From positions 1 to 64,000 of the forward strand of contig NZ_FNZE01000014.1 in NCBI RefSeq assembly GCF_900109175.1: DNA of 64,000 nucleotides, given 5' to 3'. The first letter of the stretch is position 1, and each line of letters opens with the position of its first letter. This stretch comes from Pseudomonas linyingensis (GTDB taxonomy: Bacteria; Pseudomonadota; Gammaproteobacteria; Pseudomonadales; Pseudomonadaceae). Below the pieces are notes generated by a model. It worked only from the letters and a program-made list of their open reading frames with translations, was not told where the DNA came from and did no database searches. This document shows positions 27,478 to 41,261 of this stretch, one piece after another. A program made the position numbers and the translations under genes.

Positions 27478-28872
27478 TCAGCGCGCAGCCAGCAGGGCCT
27501 GGCCGCGGGCCACGGCGGCGCGCACCTGGTTGGGCGCGGTGCCGCCGATATGGTCGCGGGCGTTGACCGAGCCTTCCAGGGTCAGCACGGCGAACACGTC
27601 GTCGCTGATCTGATCGCTGAACTGGCGCAGCTCATCCAGCGACATCTCGGCCAGGTCCTTGCCGGTCGCCACACCGTACTTCACCGCGTGGCCGACGATC
27701 TCGTGGCAGTCGCGGAACGGCAGGCCCTTGCGCACCAGGTAGTCGGCGAGGTCGGTGGCGGTGGAGAAGCCGCGGCGGGCGGCCTCGCGCATCACCTCGA
27801 CGCGCGGCTTGATCGCCGGGATCATGTCGGCGAAGGCGCGCAGCGAGTCGCGCAGGGTGTCGGCGGCGTCGAACAGCGGCTCCTTGTCTTCCTGGTTGTC
27901 CTTGTTGTAGGCCAGCGGCTGGCCCTTCATCAGGGTCAGCAGTCCGGTCAGCGCGCCGAACACCCGGCCGCTCTTGCCGCGCACCAGTTCCGGGACGTCG
28001 GGGTTCTTCTTCTGCGGCATGATCGAGGAGCCGGTGCAGAAGCGGTCCGGCAGCTCGATGAAGTTGAACTGCGCGGAAGTCCACAGCACCAGCTCTTCGG
28101 AGAAACGCGACAGGTGCATCATCGCCAGCGAGGCGGCGGCGCAGAATTCGATGGCGAAGTCGCGGTCCGACACGCCGTCCAGCGAGTTGCCGCCGATGGC
28201 CTCGAAGCCGAGCAGCTGGCAGGTGATCTCGCGCTGGATCGGGTAGGTGGTGCCGGCCAGCGCAGCCGAGCCCAGCGGCATGCGGTTGACGCGCTTGCGG
28301 CAGTCGACCAAGCGCTCGTAGTCGCGCGACAGCATCTCGAACCAGGCCAGCAGGTGGTGGCCGAAGCTCACCGGCTGGGCGGTCTGCAGGTGGGTGAAGC
28401 CGGGCATGATCACTTCGGCGTGCTGCTCGGCCTGGGTCAGCAGGCCCTGCTGCAGGCGGGTGATTTCGCCGAGGATGACGTCGATCTCGTCGCGCAGCCA
28501 CAGGCGGATGTCGGTGGCCACCTGGTCGTTGCGGCTACGCCCGGTGTGCAGCTTCTTGCCGGTGATGCCGATGCGGTCGGTCAGGCGCGCCTCGATGTTC
28601 ATGTGCACGTCTTCCAGATCGACGCGCCAGTCGAACTGGCCGGCCTCGATCTCGGCCTGGATCTGCTGCAGGCCGGCGATGATGGCGTCGCGCTCGGCGG
28701 CGCTCAGCACGCCGGCCTGCTCCAGCATGGTGGCGTGGGCGATCGAGCCCATGATGTCGTGGCGATACAGGCGCTTGTCGAAGTCGACGGAAGCGGTGAA
28801 GCGGGCGACGAAGGCATCGACCGGTTCGCTGAACCGGCCGCCCCAGGACTGGTTGGTTTTTTCGCTGCTCAT
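27478..28872 (-). CDS. argH: Argininosuccinate lyase
   Basis: This 464-residue enzyme splits argininosuccinate into arginine and fumarate, the last step of arginine synthesis. The fumarase/aspartase-superfamily signature [11 protein letters not shown] is intact, as are the WGGRFSEP N-terminus and the [13 protein letters not shown] and [13 protein letters not shown] segments. The frame extends upstream, but homology starts at [14 protein letters not shown]. It is divergent from algZ across 168 bases, as in other Pseudomonas. Confidence 0.97.
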   Translation of the reverse strand: MSSEKTNQSWGGRFSEPVDAFVARFTASVDFDKRLYRHDIMGSIAHATMLEQAGVLSAAERDAIIAGLQQIQAEIEAGQFDWRVDLEDVHMNIEARLTDRIGITGKKLHTGRSRNDQVATDIRLWLRDEIDVILGEITRLQQGLLTQAEQHAEVIMPGFTHLQTAQPVSFGHHLLAWFEMLSRDYERLVDCRKRVNRMPLGSAALAGTTYPIQREITCQLLGFEAIGGNSLDGVSDRDFAIEFCAAASLAMMHLSRFSEELVLWTSAQFNFIELPDRFCTGSSIMPQKKNPDVPELVRGKSGRVFGALTGLLTLMKGQPLAYNKDNQEDKEPLFDAADTLRDSLRAFADMIPAIKPRVEVMREAARRGFSTATDLADYLVRKGLPFRDCHEIVGHAVKYGVATGKDLAEMSLDELRQFSDQISDDVFAVLTLEGSVNARDHIGGTAPNQVRAAVARGQALLAAR

Positions 28873-29040
28873 CAGGTGTCTCGTGCTGTGTTCATGCAAA
28901 GGACGGAGGCCCCACGGGGCGTATGCCCGGCATGATACCAGCTCGCCCGGCAAAACCCGGCAGCGGCGTTCGGTGACCCAGGTCACCCCCTGCCATGCTG
29001 CGGGCTTGCCGGACGAACGGTCGCGGCGGACACTGGCTGG

Positions 29041-30120
29041 ATGCGCAAATCCTGGTTTGCCGGCACCCGACCGCCGGCCTCGTCCGCTGACTTCTTCCTC
29101 CCCGAACTGTGCGCGCCCGAGGCGCTGCTCAGCCTGGTGCTGCTGGCCGAGCTGCTGGTGCTGGTGCTGGTGCTGGCCGAGCCGCTGCAGCCGTCGTTCG
29201 ACTGGGTGCGTCTGGCGTTGACCTCGCTGTTCGTGCAGTGGCTGGTGCTGCTCTCGGCGGCGGCGCTGTGCCGCCTGCGGCCGTGGCTGATGGGCCTGCC
29301 GCAGGCGCTGGCCGGCATCCTCTGCGGCGCTCTGGTGGTGGCGCTGACCCTGGCCTGCACCTGGGCGGCCGGCTGGTTCGGGCTGTCCGTGCCGCGCCCC
29401 CAGGAGGGCCAGCTCAACCTGTATCTGCGCCACGGGCTGATCGCGCTGATCATGTCCGGGCTGGTGCTGCGCTACTTCTACCTGCAGAGCCAGTGGCGGC
29501 GCCAGCAGCAGGCCGAGCTGCGCGCCCGGCTCGAGGCGCTGCAGGCGCGCATCCGCCCGCACTTCCTGTTCAACAGCCTGAACAGCATCGCCAGCCTGAT
29601 CGCCAGCGCTCCTGACAAGGCCGAGCTGGCGGTGCTCGACCTCTCCGACCTGTTCCGCGCCAGCCTGGCCAAGCCGGGCAGCCTGGTGGCCTGGCGCGAC
29701 GAGCTGGCCCTGGCGCGGCGCTACCTGTCGATCGAGCAGTACCGCCTGGGTGAACGGCTACAGTTGGATTGGCAGATCGCCGGTGTGCCGGACGATCTGC
29801 CAATCCCGCAGCTGACCCTGCAGCCACTGCTGGAGAACGCCATCATCCACGGCATCCAGCCGCGCATCGACGGCGGCCTGATCGAGGTGCGCGCCAGCTA
29901 CGCCGGCGGCCTGTTCCAGCTGTGCGTCAGCAATCCGCTGGCGGCCGAGGAGGCGGCGGAGTCGGGCGGCACTCGCCTGGCGCTGGGCAATATCCAGTCG
30001 CGACTTGCGGCACTTTTCGGGCCAGAGGCAGGTCTGAGCATCGAGCGCCGTGACGGACGGCACTTCACCTGTCTACGCTATGCTTGTGCAAGACCTACGC
30101 AGGAAGCCAGAACATCATGA
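29041..30120 (+). CDS. algZ: AlgZ (FimS) sensor histidine kinase
   Basis: This 359-residue LytS/YehU-family kinase has four to six N-terminal membrane segments (~25-145) and a His-kinase domain with phospho-acceptor H174 ([14 protein letters not shown]). The N-box is [10 protein letters not shown], followed by a short glycine region ([10 protein letters not shown]). The classical G1/G2 boxes are weak, as known for AlgZ. With AlgR it controls alginate, type IV pili and virulence in P. aeruginosa. Its stop overlaps the algR start (ATGA), so the pair is translationally coupled. It is divergent from argH. Confidence 0.95.
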   Translation: MRKSWFAGTRPPASSADFFLPELCAPEALLSLVLLAELLVLVLVLAEPLQPSFDWVRLALTSLFVQWLVLLSAAALCRLRPWLMGLPQALAGILCGALVVALTLACTWAAGWFGLSVPRPQEGQLNLYLRHGLIALIMSGLVLRYFYLQSQWRRQQQAELRARLEALQARIRPHFLFNSLNSIASLIASAPDKAELAVLDLSDLFRASLAKPGSLVAWRDELALARRYLSIEQYRLGERLQLDWQIAGVPDDLPIPQLTLQPLLENAIIHGIQPRIDGGLIEVRASYAGGLFQLCVSNPLAAEEAAESGGTRLALGNIQSRLAALFGPEAGLSIERRDGRHFTCLRYACARPTQEARTS

Positions 30121-30860
30121 ATGTCCTGATCGTCGACGATGAACCCCTGGCGCGCGAGCGCCTGGCCCGGATGGTCGGGCAACTGGATGGCTATCGCGTG
30201 CTCGAGCCGCTGGCCAGCAACGGCGAAGAGGCGCTGAGCCTGATCGACAGCCTCAGGCCGGACATCGTCCTGCTGGACATTCGCATGCCCGGTCTGGACG
30301 GGCTGCAGGTGGCGGCGCGGCTGTGCGAGCGCGAGGCCCCGCCGGCGGTGATCTTCTGTACCGCCCACGACGAATTCGCCCTCGAGGCCTTCCAGGTCAG
30401 CGCGGTCGGCTACCTGGTCAAGCCGGTGCGTCCCGAGGCGCTGGAGGAGGCGCTGAAGAAGGCCGAGCGGCCCAACCGCATGCAGCTGGCGGCGCTGACT
30501 CGTCCGGCGGAGGACCACGGCGCCCCGCGCAGCCACATCGGCGCACGCACCCGCAAGGGCATCGACCTGATCCCGCTGGAGCAGGTGATCTACTTCATCG
30601 CCGACCACAAGTACGTGACCCTGCGCCACGAGCACGGCGAGGTGCTGCTCGACGAGCCGCTGAAGGCGCTGGAGGACGAGTTCGGCGAGCGCTTCGTGCG
30701 CATCCACCGCAACGCGCTGGTCGCCCGCTCGCGCATCGAGCGCCTGCAGCGCACGCCGATGGGACACTTCCAGCTGTACCTGCGCGGCCTTGGCGACGAG
30801 GCGCTGACCGTCAGTCGCCGCCATGTGGCCGGGGTGCGCAAGCTGATGAACCAGCTCTGA
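30117..30860 (+). CDS. algR: Response regulator AlgR
   Basis: This 247-residue LytTR-family regulator has a receiver domain (1-~120) with acidic pocket D7/D8, phospho-acceptor D54 ([10 protein letters not shown]) and K102-type lysine in [10 protein letters not shown]. The C-terminal LytTR DNA-binding domain ([20 protein letters not shown] ... RIHRNALV) is complete. AlgR activates algD and fimU operons. The ATG at 30117 overlaps the algZ stop by four bases. Heme genes follow, as in all Pseudomonas examples I know. Confidence 0.96.
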   Translation: MNVLIVDDEPLARERLARMVGQLDGYRVLEPLASNGEEALSLIDSLRPDIVLLDIRMPGLDGLQVAARLCEREAPPAVIFCTAHDEFALEAFQVSAVGYLVKPVRPEALEEALKKAERPNRMQLAALTRPAEDHGAPRSHIGARTRKGIDLIPLEQVIYFIADHKYVTLRHEHGEVLLDEPLKALEDEFGERFVRIHRNALVARSRIERLQRTPMGHFQLYLRGLGDEALTVSRRHVAGVRKLMNQL

Positions 30861-31017
30861 GGAAGAGCGTGCCGGCTGTCTTCTGCATACTGCGGGGTGC
30901 CTTGGCGCGTCGAGCGCAGCCTGCAGGCAACGGGCCGCTTTCCATCCCCCTGGCCAATCCAGCCTGAGCCCCGAGCCTGTTATCATCGCGGCAGTCCATC
31001 TGCTTCTGGAATTGCCC

Positions 31018-31956
31018 ATGTCCCGCCAAATCCGCATTGCCACCCGCAAGAGTGCCCTCGCCCTGTGGCAGGCCGAACACGTCAAGGCCCGTCTGGAGCA
31101 GGCCCATCCGGGGCTGACCGTCAGCCTGGTGCCGATGGTCAGCCGCGGCGACAAGCTGCTCGATGCGCCGCTGGCGAAGATCGGCGGCAAGGGCCTGTTC
31201 GTCAAGGAGCTGGAAACCGCCCTGCTAGAGAATGAAGCCGACATCGCCGTGCACTCGATGAAGGACGTGCCGATGGACTTCCCCGAGGGCCTGGGCCTGT
31301 ACTGCATCTGCGAACGCGAAGATCCGCGCGACGCCTTCGTCTCCAATACCTTCGCCAGTCTCGATGCGCTGCCTGCCGGCAGCGTGGTCGGCACCTCCAG
31401 CCTGCGCCGCCAGGCCCAGCTGCTGGCGCGCCGCCCCGACCTGAAGATCCAGTTCCTGCGCGGCAACGTCAACACCCGCCTGGCCAAGCTGGATGCCGGC
31501 GAGTACGACGCCATCATCCTCGCCGCCGCCGGTCTGATCCGTCTCGGCTTCGAGGCGCGCATCCGCGCCTTCATCAGTGCCGAGGACAGCCTGCCGGCCG
31601 GCGGCCAGGGCGCGGTGGGCATCGAGTGCCGCACCGCCGATACCGAGCTGCACGCCTTGCTGGCGCCGCTGCACCACACCGACACCGCCGACCGGGTAAC
31701 TGCCGAGCGCGCGCTGAACAAGCGGCTCAACGGCGGCTGCCAGGTGCCGATCGCCTGCTACGCGCTGCTCGAAGGCGACCAGCTGTGGCTGCGTGGCCTG
31801 GTCGGCCAGCCCGACGGCGGCCTGCTGCTGCGGGCCGAGGCCCGCGCGCCGCGCAGCGAGGCCGAGGCGCTGGGCGTGCAGGTGGCCGAGGCGCTGCTGG
31901 CCCAGGGCGCCGCACGCATTCTCGCCGAGGTGTACGGCGAGGCCGGCCAGCCGTGA
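31018..31956 (+). CDS. hemC: Porphobilinogen deaminase (hydroxymethylbilane synthase)
   Basis: This 312-residue enzyme joins four porphobilinogen units into hydroxymethylbilane. C241 (NGGCQVPI) carries the dipyrromethane cofactor. Conserved [29 protein letters not shown] and RGNVNTRL are all present. The start is the ATG at 31018; a TTG two codons earlier is also in frame. Its TGA overlaps the GTG start of hemD. Confidence 0.97.
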   Translation: MSRQIRIATRKSALALWQAEHVKARLEQAHPGLTVSLVPMVSRGDKLLDAPLAKIGGKGLFVKELETALLENEADIAVHSMKDVPMDFPEGLGLYCICEREDPRDAFVSNTFASLDALPAGSVVGTSSLRRQAQLLARRPDLKIQFLRGNVNTRLAKLDAGEYDAIILAAAGLIRLGFEARIRAFISAEDSLPAGGQGAVGIECRTADTELHALLAPLHHTDTADRVTAERALNKRLNGGCQVPIACYALLEGDQLWLRGLVGQPDGGLLLRAEARAPRSEAEALGVQVAEALLAQGAARILAEVYGEAGQP

Positions 31957-32726
31957 GTGGCTGGCGCCTGCTGCTGACCCGGCCGACCGAGGATTGCGCC
32001 TCGCTGGCGCAGACGCTGGCGGCGCAGGGCATCTTCGGCCACTGTCTGCCGCTGCTGGAAATCGAGGCGCTGGGGGAAACCCCGGAGCAGCGCACGCTGT
32101 TCCTCGACCTGGACCGCTACTGCGCGGTGGTGGTGGTGAGCAAGCCGGCCGCGCGCCTGGGGCTCGAGCTGCTCGACCGCTACTGGCCGCTGCCGCCGGC
32201 GCGCCAGGGCTGGTTCGCGGTCGGCGCCGCCACCGGCGCGCTGCTCGAGGACTACGGCCTGGATGCCAGCTGGCCGGACAGCGGCGACGACAGCGAGGCG
32301 CTGTTGGCGCTGCCCGCCTTGCAGCAGGCCATCGACGTGCCCAACCCGCGGCTGCTGATCCTGCGCGGCGAGGGCGGGCGCGACTGGCTGGGCGAGCGCT
32401 TGCGCGAGCGCGGCGTCGCCGTGGACTATCTTTCCCTGTACCGGCGGCGTCTGCCGGAATACCCCGCCGGCAGCCTGCTGCAGGCGGTGCGCGAGCAGGC
32501 GCTGAATGGCCTGGTGGTCAGCAGCGGCGAGGGCCTGAGCCATCTCTGCCAGCTGGCCGGCGACGACTGGCCGCAGCTGGCAGGCTTGCCGCTGTTCGTG
32601 CCCAGCCCGCGGGTGGCGGCGCTGGCCCGCGAGGCCGGCGCCCGGGATGTACGAGACTGCCGCGGGGCCAGCGCTGCGGCCCTGCTGGCGCAACTGGCGG
32701 CCGAATCCGGCGCCATGGAACGCTGA
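31953..32726 (+). CDS. hemD: Uroporphyrinogen-III synthase
   Basis: This 257-residue protein starts with GTG at 31953 inside the hemC stop (GTGA), so it is translationally coupled. HemD sequences are poorly conserved, but [46 protein letters not shown] and [14 protein letters not shown] match the two-domain fold. It closes hydroxymethylbilane with inversion of ring D, giving the precursor of heme, siroheme and cobalamin. Confidence 0.93.
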   Translation: MSGWRLLLTRPTEDCASLAQTLAAQGIFGHCLPLLEIEALGETPEQRTLFLDLDRYCAVVVVSKPAARLGLELLDRYWPLPPARQGWFAVGAATGALLEDYGLDASWPDSGDDSEALLALPALQQAIDVPNPRLLILRGEGGRDWLGERLRERGVAVDYLSLYRRRLPEYPAGSLLQAVREQALNGLVVSSGEGLSHLCQLAGDDWPQLAGLPLFVPSPRVAALAREAGARDVRDCRGASAAALLAQLAAESGAMER

Positions 32727-32782
32727 GAGCGCCCGGCGGCGTAGCGCTGCCGGACGTGTGAACCGACCAAAAGGATGCCGAC

Positions 32783-33988
32783 GTGACCGACCCAGCCCCG
32801 CAAACCGAACAAGCCTCCGCCGCGCCGAGCGCCAGCCCCGTGGCGCCGCGCCAGGCGTCGTCGCGCAATGGCCGTACGCTGCCGCTGCTGGCCCTGTTGC
32901 TGGGCGCCGGCGGTCTGCTGGTGGCCGGCTGGAGCCTGTGGCAGGTGCGCAGTCTGCAGGTCGCCGCCGAGCAGCAGCAGATCCGCCTGGAGGAGGCGCG
33001 TACCCAGACCCTGGGTCTGGCCGAGCGTGACCTGGTGATGAGCCATCAGCTGTCCCGGCTGCCGTCGCCGGACGAGCTGGAGGAGCGCCGCCGCCTGCTG
33101 GCCGAGCTGCAGGCCGGCCAGCAGCAGCTGAGCGAGCGGGTCGACAACGTGCTCGGCGCCAGCCGCCAGGAGTGGCGCCTGGCCGAGGCCGAGCACCTGC
33201 TGCGCCTGGCCAGCCTGCGCCTGTCGGCGCTGCAGGATGTCGGCAGCGCGCGCTTCCTGGTCAGCGCGGCCGACCAGATCCTTCGCGATCACGACGACCC
33301 AGCGGCCTTCGCCGTGCGCGAGCGGCTGGTGGACAGTCTGGAAGCCCTGCAGGCCCTGCCGGTCATCGACCGCACCGGGCTGTTCCTGCAGCTCGGTGCC
33401 CTGGGCGAGCAGGCGGCGCGCCTGAATACCCGCCAGCCGCAGTTCCAGGCGCAGCAAGGTGGTGGTGTGCCCGCCGCGGCGCAGGTCGCCGAGGGCGATG
33501 GCGCCAGCCTGTGGGCCGACTGGTGGCAGCGCCTGAGCGGTTTCGTGCGCCTCGAATTCACCGCCAGCGACGAGGTCAAGCCGTTGCTCGCCGGACAGAC
33601 CCTCGAGCAGCTGCGCATGACCCTGCGCCTGGCTCTCGAACAGGCCCAGTGGGCCGCGCTGCATGCCCAGCCGCAGGTCTACCAGGGTGCCCTGGAGCAG
33701 GGCCGTGCCGTGCTGCAGCGCTACTTCGGTCTGGACACCCCGGAAAACCAGGCGCTCTACGAGCGCCTCGGCCAGCTGGCCGGGCAGCCGGTGGCCCAGG
33801 AGCTGCCCGACCTGACCCCGGCGCTGGGCGCCCTGCAGGCCTACCTCGCACAGCGCGCGCGTGCCGAGCTGGAGGCGGCCGGCCAGGCGGTCAAGCCGGC
33901 CGCCGCGCCCGTGGAGCCTGAATCCGAGTCCTCCGAATCTGAATCCGATCCGGCGACTGGCGACGCTGCGCAGGAGGGCGGAGCATGA
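32783..33988 (+). CDS. hemX: HemX-like membrane protein (uroporphyrinogen-III C-methyltransferase-annotated)
   Basis: This 401-residue protein has a cytoplasmic N-tail and one membrane helix (~33-52, LPLLALLLGAGGLLVAGWSL). A coiled coil (~55-130) and a periplasmic helical domain with WWQRLSGFVRL follow. The tail is rich in Glu, Ser and Asp (PESESSESESD). It has no methyltransferase motifs, so the common enzyme label is unsupported; a role as scaffold near heme synthesis enzymes is only inferred. The start is GTG 32783 with AAGGA upstream. Its stop overlaps hemY (ATGA). Confidence 0.88.
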   Translation: MTDPAPQTEQASAAPSASPVAPRQASSRNGRTLPLLALLLGAGGLLVAGWSLWQVRSLQVAAEQQQIRLEEARTQTLGLAERDLVMSHQLSRLPSPDELEERRRLLAELQAGQQQLSERVDNVLGASRQEWRLAEAEHLLRLASLRLSALQDVGSARFLVSAADQILRDHDDPAAFAVRERLVDSLEALQALPVIDRTGLFLQLGALGEQAARLNTRQPQFQAQQGGGVPAAAQVAEGDGASLWADWWQRLSGFVRLEFTASDEVKPLLAGQTLEQLRMTLRLALEQAQWAALHAQPQVYQGALEQGRAVLQRYFGLDTPENQALYERLGQLAGQPVAQELPDLTPALGALQAYLAQRARAELEAAGQAVKPAAAPVEPESESSESESDPATGDAAQEGGA

Positions 33989-35205
33989 ACCGCACCTTCC
34001 TGCTGTTCCTGCTGGCGATTCTTGCCGCTGCGCTGCTGGGCCTGGCGGTGGCCGAGCATGCCGGCTACGTGTTGATCGCCTGGAAGGGCTTTCGCTACGA
34101 ATCGACCCTGTGGGTGTTTCTCGCCCTCGGGGTCGCGCTGTGGGCGCTGCTCTATGGCATCCGTCTGCTGCTCGGCCTGATGGGCGCCTCGGGGCGGCTG
34201 GTCAATCCCTGGTCGGGGCGCAACCGCGCGCGGCGGGTGCAGCTGGCCGCCCAGCGCGGGTTGCTCGAATTCGCCGCCGGACGCTGGTCGCATGCCCTGC
34301 GCCTGCTGCGCCGGGCTGCCGAGCACAGCTCGCAGCCGCTGGTGCCCTATCTGGCTGCCGCCCGTGCGGCCAGCGAGCTGGGCGAGCATGCCACCGCCGA
34401 TCTGATGCTCGAGCAGGCCCGCCTGCGCGAGCCGAAGGCGGCGGTGGCGGTCGCCCTGGCCCAGGCCCAACTGCTGATGGCGCGTGGCGAGGACGAGCGG
34501 GCGGTGGCCACGTTGCAGCCGGTACGTGAGAAGCACCCGCGTCACCCCCTCGCCCTGCGCCTGCTGCAGCAGCTCCACCTGCGTCTCGGCAACTGGGCGG
34601 CGCTGTGCGAGCTGCTGCCCGACCTTCGCCGGCAGACACTGCTCAAGGACAGCGAGCTGGACGCCCTGGAGCGGCAGGCGCGCAGCGCCCTGCTGGTGCA
34701 GGCGGCGCAGAGCGGCGAGCAGCCGCTGGCGACCCTGCAGCAGGCCTGGAAACAGCTGCCGCAGGCGGTGCGGCAGACGCCGGCCCTGGTGGCCTGCTAC
34801 GCCGAACAGCTGCAGCGTCTCGGCGCCGGCGGCGAAGCCGAGGATGTGCTGCGCGGTGCGCTCAAGGGCCAGTTCGACGAGCGTCTGGCCTATCTCTACG
34901 GACTGGCCGAGGGGCGCGATCCGGCCCGCCAGCTGGCCAGTGCGGAGGCCTGGCTGAAGGCGCACCCCGAGCACCCCGGCCTGCTGCTCAGCCTCGGTCG
35001 TCTGGCCCTGCGCAACCATCTGTGGGGCAAGGCGCGCGACTACTTCGAGCACAGCCTGCGCCTGGAGCGCAGTGCCGAAACCTATGGCGAACTGGCACGG
35101 CTGCTCGCCCGTCTCGGTGAGCTGGAGCGCAGCAACCGTCTGCTCCAGGAAGGCTTCGGCCTGCTCGCTCGCGATCTGCCGGTCCTGCCGCAGCCGGGGC
35201 GCTGA
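33985..35205 (+). CDS. hemY: HemY tetratricopeptide-repeat membrane protein
   Basis: This 406-residue protein has two N-terminal membrane segments (~5-25 and 40-62) separated by the HemY_N signature (GYVLIAWKGFRYESTL). TPR-like helical repeats follow to the C-terminus (for example LLLSLGRLALRNHLWGKARDYFEHSL). HemY of this type is not the protoporphyrinogen oxidase of Gram-positives; its role in heme synthesis is indirect. It is the last gene of hemC-D-X-Y. Confidence 0.92.
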   Translation: MNRTFLLFLLAILAAALLGLAVAEHAGYVLIAWKGFRYESTLWVFLALGVALWALLYGIRLLLGLMGASGRLVNPWSGRNRARRVQLAAQRGLLEFAAGRWSHALRLLRRAAEHSSQPLVPYLAAARAASELGEHATADLMLEQARLREPKAAVAVALAQAQLLMARGEDERAVATLQPVREKHPRHPLALRLLQQLHLRLGNWAALCELLPDLRRQTLLKDSELDALERQARSALLVQAAQSGEQPLATLQQAWKQLPQAVRQTPALVACYAEQLQRLGAGGEAEDVLRGALKGQFDERLAYLYGLAEGRDPARQLASAEAWLKAHPEHPGLLLSLGRLALRNHLWGKARDYFEHSLRLERSAETYGELARLLARLGELERSNRLLQEGFGLLARDLPVLPQPGR

Positions 35206-35334
35206 TTGGGCCGAGGGTGACGGACGGCACGTTTCACGCGACGGTCGTCGCCTCTCGCCGGGTGGGCAGCCTTGAAAGCCTGCCCGGCTTTCCTCTACCG
35301 TAGCGGCCCTCTGTTTCCTCCCTCCGGAGCCGCC

Positions 35335-35826
35335 ATGCCGCTGGCCAACCCCCGCCTGCTGAATTTCCTCGTCTTCCTCGCCTGTGCCGCGCTGCTGGCC
35401 TTCGGCCTGTATCTGGAGCATGCCGAGGGGCTCGAGCCCTGTCCGTTGTGCGTGGTCCAGCGCATCGAGTTCATCGGCGTCGGCCTGACCTGCCTGGTTG
35501 CCGCCATGCATGGCCCGCAGCGCCTCGGTCGGCGTCTGTATGCCGGTCTGACCCTGCTGTTCGGCGCCGCCGGCATCGCCTCGGCCGGTCGGCAGATCTG
35601 GCTGCAGGGTCTGCCGCCGGATCAACTGCCGGCCTGCCTGCCGAGTCTCGAGTACATGATGGAGGCGCTGCCGTTCCAGGACATCGTGCGTCTGATGCTG
35701 CACGGCACCGCCGACTGCGCCGAGGTGACCTGGACCCTGCTGGGCCTGAGCATCCCCGAGTGGAGCCTGCTGGCCTTCGTCGGCTTTGCCGCGGTGGCAC
35801 TGCTGCAGCTGCTGCGTCGCGACTGA
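35335..35826 (+). CDS. dsbB: Disulfide bond formation protein DsbB (DsbH)
   Basis: This 163-residue inner-membrane protein with four membrane segments passes electrons from DsbA to quinones. The periplasmic pairs are C36-C39 (CPLC) and C101...C128. The quinone-site region CVVQRI is present. CGGAG lies five bases before the ATG at 35335. Pseudomonas carries two DsbB homologues; this one, next to algQ, corresponds to the copy called DsbH/DsbB2. Confidence 0.93.
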   Translation: MPLANPRLLNFLVFLACAALLAFGLYLEHAEGLEPCPLCVVQRIEFIGVGLTCLVAAMHGPQRLGRRLYAGLTLLFGAAGIASAGRQIWLQGLPPDQLPACLPSLEYMMEALPFQDIVRLMLHGTADCAEVTWTLLGLSIPEWSLLAFVGFAAVALLQLLRRD

Positions 35827-35957
35827 TCCCGGCCTCAAACGGCCGTATCAAAGTTTTCCCGGCGATGGCTTGCTGGTGGCAGACAGCCGGCATAGTCTCG
35901 CCGGTACTGGCTGTAGCAGGATATTGCCCGTGGGAGGTACCCTGCCGTGGCCTGAGT

Positions 35958-35979
35958 CGATGCCGGGTGGCATCGTTTT
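35958..35979 (+). terminator. Terminator-like hairpin between dsbB and rsd
   Basis: CGATGCC-GGGT-GGCATCG is a 7-bp stem with a tetraloop, followed by TTTTCCC. It lies 46 bases before rsd, so it either ends dsbB transcripts or attenuates rsd. Confidence 0.5.
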
Positions 35980-36025
35980 CCCTTGCGCATAACAACATCG
36001 TCCAACGCGGGAAGCGAGGAATACC

Positions 36026-36484
36026 ATGCTCGAGAACTGTCGCAATGCCCAGGAACGCTGGGGTGGGGTACATCTGCTGCTGGATCGCTGGCTGCAGTGC
36101 CGGCACCAGCTGGTCAGCGCCTTCCAGGATCTCAACAGTCGCCCGCAGACCAGCGGCCCGCTGCTGGAAGACTTCTGCGCGCAGCTGATGGACTACGTCT
36201 CCGCCGGCCATTTCGAAATCTATGAACAGCTGCTCGGCGAGGCGCGCGCCTTCGGCGACGAGCAGGCGCTGACCCTGGCGGCCAAGGTCTTTCCGCAGAT
36301 CGAGGCCAGCACCGCCGTGATGCTCGACTTCAACGACCGCTGCGACAACGGCGACTGTCGCGACAGTCCCGGACTCAGCCACGAGCTGGCGCGCCTCGGT
36401 CAGCTGCTCGAACAGCGCTTCGAGCTGGAGGACTGCCTGATCGAGGTGCTGCACAACGCGCATCGCCAGGCCTCGCCTGCCTGA
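36026..36484 (+). CDS. rsd: Anti-sigma-70 regulator Rsd (AlgQ)
   Basis: This 152-residue helical protein ([50 protein letters not shown]) belongs to the Rsd/AlgQ family, which binds region 4 of the primary sigma factor and favours alternative sigma factors. In P. aeruginosa AlgQ promotes alginate and siderophore gene expression. With 6S RNA, SutA and Rnk it is one of several transcription-machinery modulators in this window. Confidence 0.93.
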   Translation: MLENCRNAQERWGGVHLLLDRWLQCRHQLVSAFQDLNSRPQTSGPLLEDFCAQLMDYVSAGHFEIYEQLLGEARAFGDEQALTLAAKVFPQIEASTAVMLDFNDRCDNGDCRDSPGLSHELARLGQLLEQRFELEDCLIEVLHNAHRQASPA

Positions 36485-36582
36485 CGGCAGAGCCGTCGCG
36501 GGGTACGGCTGCGCCGTCTGTCTGGATGCGGCGCGCCCGGGGGGCTAGTATGGGGTGACACTCATCGCCCGGAGGCGTCTTC

Positions 36583-37347
<765 letters not shown>

Positions 37348-37891
37348 GCGAGAGCGACCCGGCCGCGTAGCGCAGCAGTTCATGGGCTGCTGCGTGCTGT
37401 GCTTGGTTGTCATCGCTGCGGCCTGGGCCCAGGCGCTCGAGCCAGTGCCCCGCGCTGTGCGCATCGGCCGGCCAGGCGCTGCTCAGCGCCTCCAAGCGTT
37501 CCAGCAGGATGCGCTCGGCCTGCAGCTCGAGGGTCGCCAGTTGCCGGCGCAGTTCGGTCAGTTCGATATCCTCCGCGGCGGCGGCCCTCCATGCCCGGCG
37601 CAGCTGGCGCAACGGGGTGCCGACCGCGGCCTGCCAAGGGGTCGCCAGCCGTTCGAGCTGCGCGATCCGCTCTGCCGTCGCGGCCACGCCGCGTCGTTCC
37701 AGCCACAGCGCGACCAGCAGCAGACAGACATCCGCACCGCGTTGGTCCTGCAATTGCAGGCAGCAATCGGCCACGCCAGGGCGGGCGTACAGGTCGACGG
37801 AAAAATCCCATAATGATTTGCTCATAGCGCTCCCCGGACGAGTGAGCCGCATGCTGATAAACTTCGCGGCTATCGAACCAGTCCCCAGATC

Positions 37892-39798
<1,907 letters not shown>

Positions 39799-39802
<4 letters not shown>

Positions 39803-40392
39803 AAGCCTGGCTGGCCCAGTGGCTGGGCGAGTGGAGCGAGACCCTGCTGCTCGGCGTGCAGGTGCTGCTGATCCTGCTCGCCGGCTTTGTGCTGCAACGC
39901 CTGGTGGCGCGCACCCTGAGTCGTGTCGGCCAGCGCTACCAGCAATTGCCCGCCGAGCTGCTGCTGCCGCTGCGCGGCGCCCTGCGCTGGCTGATCATGG
40001 GCAGCGCGCTGCTGCTGGCGCTGGAGCATCTGGGCGTCTCCGCCGGCGTGCTGTGGGCGGCGTTCTCCGGCTTCGTCGCGGTCGCCGCTGTGGCCTTCTT
40101 CGCCGTGTGGAGCGTGCTGTCCAACCTGTTCTGCGCCGTGCTGATCTTCACCGTCGGCCCGTTCCGCCTCGGCGACCGGGTCGAAGTCGTCGAGGCCGCC
40201 GACAAGCCCGGCGCCAAGGGCCGGGTAATCGCCATCAACCTGCTGTACACCACCCTGGAAGAGGACGCCGAGGCCGGCACCGGCGCGCTGGTGCAGATCC
40301 CCAACAGCCTGTTCTTCCAGAAGGTCGTGCGCCGCTGGCGCGGGGCCGAACATTCAACCTCAACCCCAATCCCCACCCACAACGAGACGTGA
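39799..40392 (+). CDS. MscS-like small membrane protein
   Basis: This 197-residue protein has three predicted membrane helices (~17-35, 60-80, 83-115). An MscS beta-domain follows (FRLGDRVEVVEAADKPGAKGRVIAINLLYTTL ... VQIPNSLFFQKVVRRW). It lacks the long C-terminal cage of MscS, so it is a short-type mechanosensitive-channel homologue. The GTG start overlaps the yheS stop (GTGA). Confidence 0.82.
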
Positions 40393-40398
40393 ACCCTC

Positions 40399-41157
40399 AT
40401 GGAATGGCTCTCTAACCCGGAAATCTGGGTTGCTTTCCTCACCCTGACCGCCCTGGAAATCGTCCTCGGCATCGACAACATCATCTTCATCTCGATCCTG
40501 GTCGGCCGTCTGCCCAAGGAGCAGCAGCCCAAGGCGCGCTTCTTCGGCCTGGCGCTGGCCATGGGCACGCGCATCCTGCTGCTGCTGTCGATCACCTGGG
40601 TGATGCGCCTGACCACCGACCTGTTCACCGTGCTCGAGCAGGGCGTTTCCGGTCGTGACCTGATCCTGTTCTTCGGCGGCCTGTTCCTGCTGTTCAAGAG
40701 CACCATGGAGATCTGGCACAGCCTCGAGGGCGAGGTGGACGAGGCGCAGGGTGGCAGCGCCAAGAAGGCCGGCTTCATGGGCGTGATCCTGCAGATCGCG
40801 GTGATCGACATCATCTTCTCGCTGGACTCGGTGATCACCGCCGTCGGCCTGGTGCAGAACGTGCCGGTGATGATCGCCGCCATCGTCATCTCGGTGTTCG
40901 TGATGATGCTGGCCGCCGGCACCATCAGCGACTTCATCGAGAAGCACCCGTCGCTGAAGGTCCTCGCCCTGTCGTTCCTCATCGTGGTCGGCACCCTGCT
41001 GGTGGCCGAGGCCTTCGGTCAGCATGTGCCCAAGGGCTACGTGTACTTCGCGATGATCTTCTCGCTGACCGTCGAGGCGCTCAACATCCGCATGCGCACC
41101 GCGATGAAGCGCAAGCTCAACGAGCCGGTCAAGCTGCACAAGGACCTGCCGGACTGA
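40399..41157 (+). CDS. TerC-family integral membrane protein
   Basis: This 252-residue protein has about seven membrane segments. The TerC motifs LGIDNIIFISILV and IIFSLDSVITAVGL carry the Asp residues thought to bind metal, and the loop after segment three is EVDEAQGG. TerC/YgaP-type proteins are linked to manganese export that metallates secreted enzymes, and to tellurite resistance. Six bases separate it from the MscS-like gene, so it is cotranscribed. Confidence 0.9.
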   Translation: MEWLSNPEIWVAFLTLTALEIVLGIDNIIFISILVGRLPKEQQPKARFFGLALAMGTRILLLLSITWVMRLTTDLFTVLEQGVSGRDLILFFGGLFLLFKSTMEIWHSLEGEVDEAQGGSAKKAGFMGVILQIAVIDIIFSLDSVITAVGLVQNVPVMIAAIVISVFVMMLAAGTISDFIEKHPSLKVLALSFLIVVGTLLVAEAFGQHVPKGYVYFAMIFSLTVEALNIRMRTAMKRKLNEPVKLHKDLPD

Positions 41158-41261
41158 GTGCTGCCGGGGTAGGCTGATGCCTGCCCGCATGTATGCTGTA
41201 CCCGCGCCGGCCCGTCATGGGCCGGCGTCGTCTCCACCATTCGCAACCGGAGAGTTCATCC

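Noticed and set aside
32727-32782. Hairpin between hemD and hemX
   Set aside because: About 9 bp with a mismatch and a 3-base loop in a 56-base gap; too weak to call.
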